From positions 10,262,001 to 10,326,000 of the forward strand of contig NC_044009.1 in assembly GCF_900496995.4 (NCBI RefSeq): a stretch of 64,000 nucleotides of DNA, written 5' to 3'. The stretch's first letter is position 1. The number at the start of each line of letters is the position of its first letter. The notes under the pieces were generated by a model. That model saw only the letters and a list, made by a program, of their open reading frames with translations. It was not told the origin of the DNA and searched no databases. The DNA is from Aquila chrysaetos chrysaetos (Eukaryota; Chordata; Aves; Accipitriformes; Accipitridae). Made by a program: the position numbers and the translations under genes. Below, piece after piece: positions 62,301 through 64,000 of the stretch.

Positions 62301-63194
62301 GTCCTTCTACAATATGGATGATACTTCTTGCATAACTGTGTTTAATAAATTGACAGTGGTGCCTTTATGCGTGGCAGTGAGTGGTGTGTAGCAGGGAGGG
62401 AGCTATGGTCTTGATCTCCTCCCATAGAATGACACTGTGCTTACTGCACATCTTTCTGCTCCTTGGAGTGTGTATTTAGTGTTGATTATGACTTGACTTG
62501 AGCTTGTGATTAAAAATTTTTGTCTCTGTGTGGAGGAATATGGTCAGTCTTTCAGCCCTCCTGTCCCAGTAGGAGAGGGTTTACATTTAACCAAAGGCCA
62601 AGAATTGGTACCTCAGAAGTCATGTAAGCTCTCAAGTCAGCTGAGATGGCAGGCTGCTGCTGTTAATGAGCACTTCCATGGATTAATGAAGTTTGTCTTG
62701 GATTCTGTTTGTGTTGAATTTCAAGTGTGTGGGTTGTTCTTGGTCCCCTGTTTGGCTTAACTATAGGGAGCCTCTTTTAATGAAATGACTGTTTAACCCA
62801 CTGAACACTGAACTTGGATGCACACTTGGATGCATCTTCTAAAATTAAGATAAAGCAGCATTTTACAGTCTTTCCCAGTAATCTGGTATCTGTTGAACAG
62901 TAAATCAGTTCAAGAAGGCTCCTTCTTACATGCAGATTACAGCTTAAAGCTACTTGAAAGTCAACACACAATTTTTCTTCAAATTGGCTTTTCAATACTG
63001 AGCTTTTCTTTTGAAGGGGGAAATCTGTTCTAATATTAAATGTTGGGTTTGGTTTTATTCACAGAAGCAGTAAGTGAAGATGGTCAGATTCGTGTGTACT
63101 TCTTCAAGGAGCATTTAAAGAACTTCACTCTCCCTTTTTCGTGGGAACAAGCCAGACTGCGCACACAGGAGGAAATCCGGCAAGGCCACGAGAG
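40566..63194 (+). CDS. MCM3AP: MCM3AP (GANP), TREX-2 scaffold, 25 exons, 3' end outside window
   Basis: GANP scaffolds the TREX-2 mRNA export complex at nuclear pores and acetylates MCM3. Exons: 40566-41382, 41475-41698, 42371-42449, 44334-44481, 45493-45770, 46734-46873, 47338-47535, 47754-48022, 48675-48837, 49421-49581, 50806-51050, 51781-51971, 52942-53042, 54025-54156, 54766-54879, 55382-55534, 56969-57166, 57479-57547, 58226-58360, 58797-58950, 59408-59666, 60035-60132, 61484-61874, 62034-62291, 63065-63194. Every junction keeps codon phase, giving about 1701 residues; the human protein has about 1980. No stop is reached: exon 25 ends in phase 2 and the rest lies beyond 64000. The ATG has a good context and starts in a CpG island. 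Order: FG-rich N-terminus, RRM-like domain, SAC3 domain, centrin/ENY2-binding helices, acetyltransferase-type C-terminus. Confidence 0.97.
41475..42449 (+). other. MCM3AP: MCM3AP exons 2-3: RRM-like domain
   Basis: Exon 2 reads [20 protein letters not shown], then [20 protein letters not shown]. Exon 3 continues [16 protein letters not shown]. The beta-alpha-beta arrangement is that of the RNA-recognition-like fold assigned to this part of GANP. It precedes a weakly conserved linker (exons 4-5) that ends in [19 protein letters not shown]. Confidence 0.85.
42450..46733 (+). other. MCM3AP: MCM3AP introns 3-5, including a CR1 relic
   Basis: Apart from exons 4 and 5 this stretch holds no further coding sequence that I recognise. 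Around 46370-46500 the plus strand has GTAGGAGAAACTTCCCCAAA, GGAGTGGTGCAGTACTGGGA and CAGGCTTCAGAGTGGGTG, a diverged match to the common CR1 3' region. Confidence 0.5.
46734..51050 (+). other. MCM3AP: MCM3AP exons 6-11: SAC3/GANP domain
   Basis: The domain opens with [20 protein letters not shown] and [12 protein letters not shown], the signature of SAC3 proteins. It continues through [15 protein letters not shown] (exon 7), [20 protein letters not shown] (exon 8), [12 protein letters not shown] (exon 9) and [14 protein letters not shown] (exon 10). Exon 11 has the winged-helix-like [13 protein letters not shown]. In TREX-2 this part binds PCID2 and DSS1. It is the most conserved part of the gene here. 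Confidence 0.9.
48223..48240. repeat. 18-base G run in MCM3AP intron 8
   Basis: Eighteen consecutive G on the plus strand, 200 bp downstream of the exon 8 donor. It can form a G-quadruplex in the transcript in principle. Its length is likely to be unreliable in assemblies. Confidence 0.85.
52942..55534 (+). other. MCM3AP: MCM3AP exons 13-16: helical CID region
   Basis: Exon 13 reads [20 protein letters not shown], which corresponds to the helix that binds ENY2 in human GANP. Exons 14-15 form a highly charged helix ([20 protein letters not shown]) of coiled-coil type. Exon 16 ends [15 protein letters not shown]. In TREX-2 this stretch recruits ENY2 and centrins. The preceding exon 12 is a Pro/Gln-rich linker with little conservation. 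Confidence 0.75.
53360..53935 (+). mobile_element. Old, diverged relative of the solo LTR family, MCM3AP intron 13
   Basis: The order of landmarks parallels copy 1 at 22743-23299: ATGTTTTGGTTATTGCTGAA, AGGGGACACAGCTGGGACAG, CCATACCATGTGATGTCATG, a T-rich tract, then GGGAGTGAGCCAGTAGCAGT and GCTTGACTGGTGGCTGGAGT. The ends are degraded, there is no visible target duplication, and divergence is much higher than among the three intact copies. It therefore represents an older subfamily member. Borders are approximate. Confidence 0.6.
56969..63194 (+). other. MCM3AP: MCM3AP exons 17-25: C-terminal acetyltransferase-type region
   Basis: Conserved GANP C-terminal blocks appear in order: [20 protein letters not shown] (17), [16 protein letters not shown] (18), [13 protein letters not shown] (19), [12 protein letters not shown] (20), [20 protein letters not shown] (21), [20 protein letters not shown] (22), [20 protein letters not shown] (23), [18 protein letters not shown] (24) and [20 protein letters not shown] (25). 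This region carries the MCM3 acetyltransferase activity described for GANP. The last exons are missing from the window. Confidence 0.85.
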
Positions 63195-64000
63195 GTGAGG
63201 CAGCTGCTGGCACTGCCTGTGGGAGTAGCATTCAGCTGTCCATTGTGCCATCAGAGTTGCTCGGTGAACTCCAAGGAGGTTGCTTGGGGCCTCTACGATG
63301 AACATATATTGCAGTCACGATGCCGAAAACCAGTATATGGCATCTTCCCAGAATGTGTTTGTGTACATCTCCTTGAGATGATATATAAGGGCATGCTGAA
63401 ACAGGGTAGTAAGTAGATTTTGTTTCTGCAGGGTTACTAAGGTCTTAAAGAAATGGATTGCTTGGGGAGTGCTCAAAGTGTTATGAGTGGAGAAATTAAA
63501 TTCTGCCAAAGACGACACTGCTGAGGCTTCGGAATTAGACTTGTACTCTTAGGTACACAAGGCATGGAGGAAAAACAGTGTGAGATTGGGGAAGAGTGTA
63601 GGAATAAATCATGAGCATGCCCTTTCTTTAATAGTGCCCCCTCCCTTACATTCACCTGCAGTTGCAGCCTGGACCTGACAGATGAATTACATGTTAGATG
63701 ATTTGCAGATTTATTCTTTGGTAATTACATGTTAATTTTGCAGCATTTTGAGTTCAAAAGGAGGTTTTGTCCACAACTGGTGGGAAGACATCAGGAAAGT
63801 CCCTCTGCTAAGAGAAACTGCTAGAGGTTGAGGGGGGAGGGTGCTTTATTGCCGTGTAGCATTAAAGTATTTGAGATCTCAAGAGTCTAGCTCACTTCCC
63901 TAGCCTTGTTCAGAGTGAAGCCAGTCTCTCCTCCCTCTTGGAAGCTTAGCTGCCGCTCTGCTGTGTAGCAGGAGATTTCGAGTAGATACCTTTTTTGGGG
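63195..64000 (+). other. MCM3AP: MCM3AP intron 25 (partial)
   Basis: This begins with the donor GTGAGG after exon 25. I see no further exon up to the window end; the remaining GANP C-terminus (about 200-280 residues by comparison with human) must lie beyond it. The short open frames here have no GANP resemblance. Confidence 0.7.

Overview
This is a vertebrate nuclear DNA window, almost certainly from a bird and probably a neoavian. Genes have many exons with GT-AG introns. The coding exons match ADARB1, POFUT2, YBEY and MCM3AP. Between ADARB1 and POFUT2 lies a maestro HEAT-like repeat (MROH) gene of the type that is expanded in birds. The dispersed repeats are CR1-type LINE relics and avian endogenous retrovirus LTRs. 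I see no bacterial, phage or CRISPR content.

Layout. 1-4135: 3' end of ADARB1 (+), with its last two coding exons, followed by a long 3' UTR and intergenic DNA. 10.9-19.5 kb: a GC-rich MROH locus (+). It holds one 15-exon gene (13474-19485) preceded by broken pieces of other copies: an orphan last exon, an exon1/exon5 fusion fragment, a 26-bp minisatellite and an LTR-like repeat. 19.5-25.2 kb: intergenic DNA with a candidate ERV LTR and a CR1 relic split by a solo LTR. 25.2-39.4 kb: complete POFUT2 (-, 9 exons, 451 aa) with two more solo LTRs in its introns. 39.46-40.45 kb: complete YBEY (-, 3 exons, 164 aa). 40.57 kb to the end: MCM3AP/GANP (+), with 25 exons visible; the last exons lie beyond the window.

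How the genes relate. YBEY and MCM3AP are head to head over a 116-bp CpG-rich promoter with GC boxes, an NRF1-like site and an 18-bp direct repeat. YBEY runs tail to head into POFUT2: only 99 bp separate its stop from the POFUT2 start codon, with no poly(A) signal between. ADARB1 edits RNA, POFUT2 fucosylates thrombospondin repeats in the ER, YBEY processes mitochondrial rRNA and MCM3AP scaffolds the TREX-2 mRNA export complex. They are neighbours, not one pathway.

Exon boundaries were read by eye from splice sites, and every junction was checked for codon phase. I found no convincing undescribed system. The most unusual region is the MROH locus. Its complete gene has a frameshifted last exon, while a near-identical exon with the family-typical frame sits 8.25 kb upstream.
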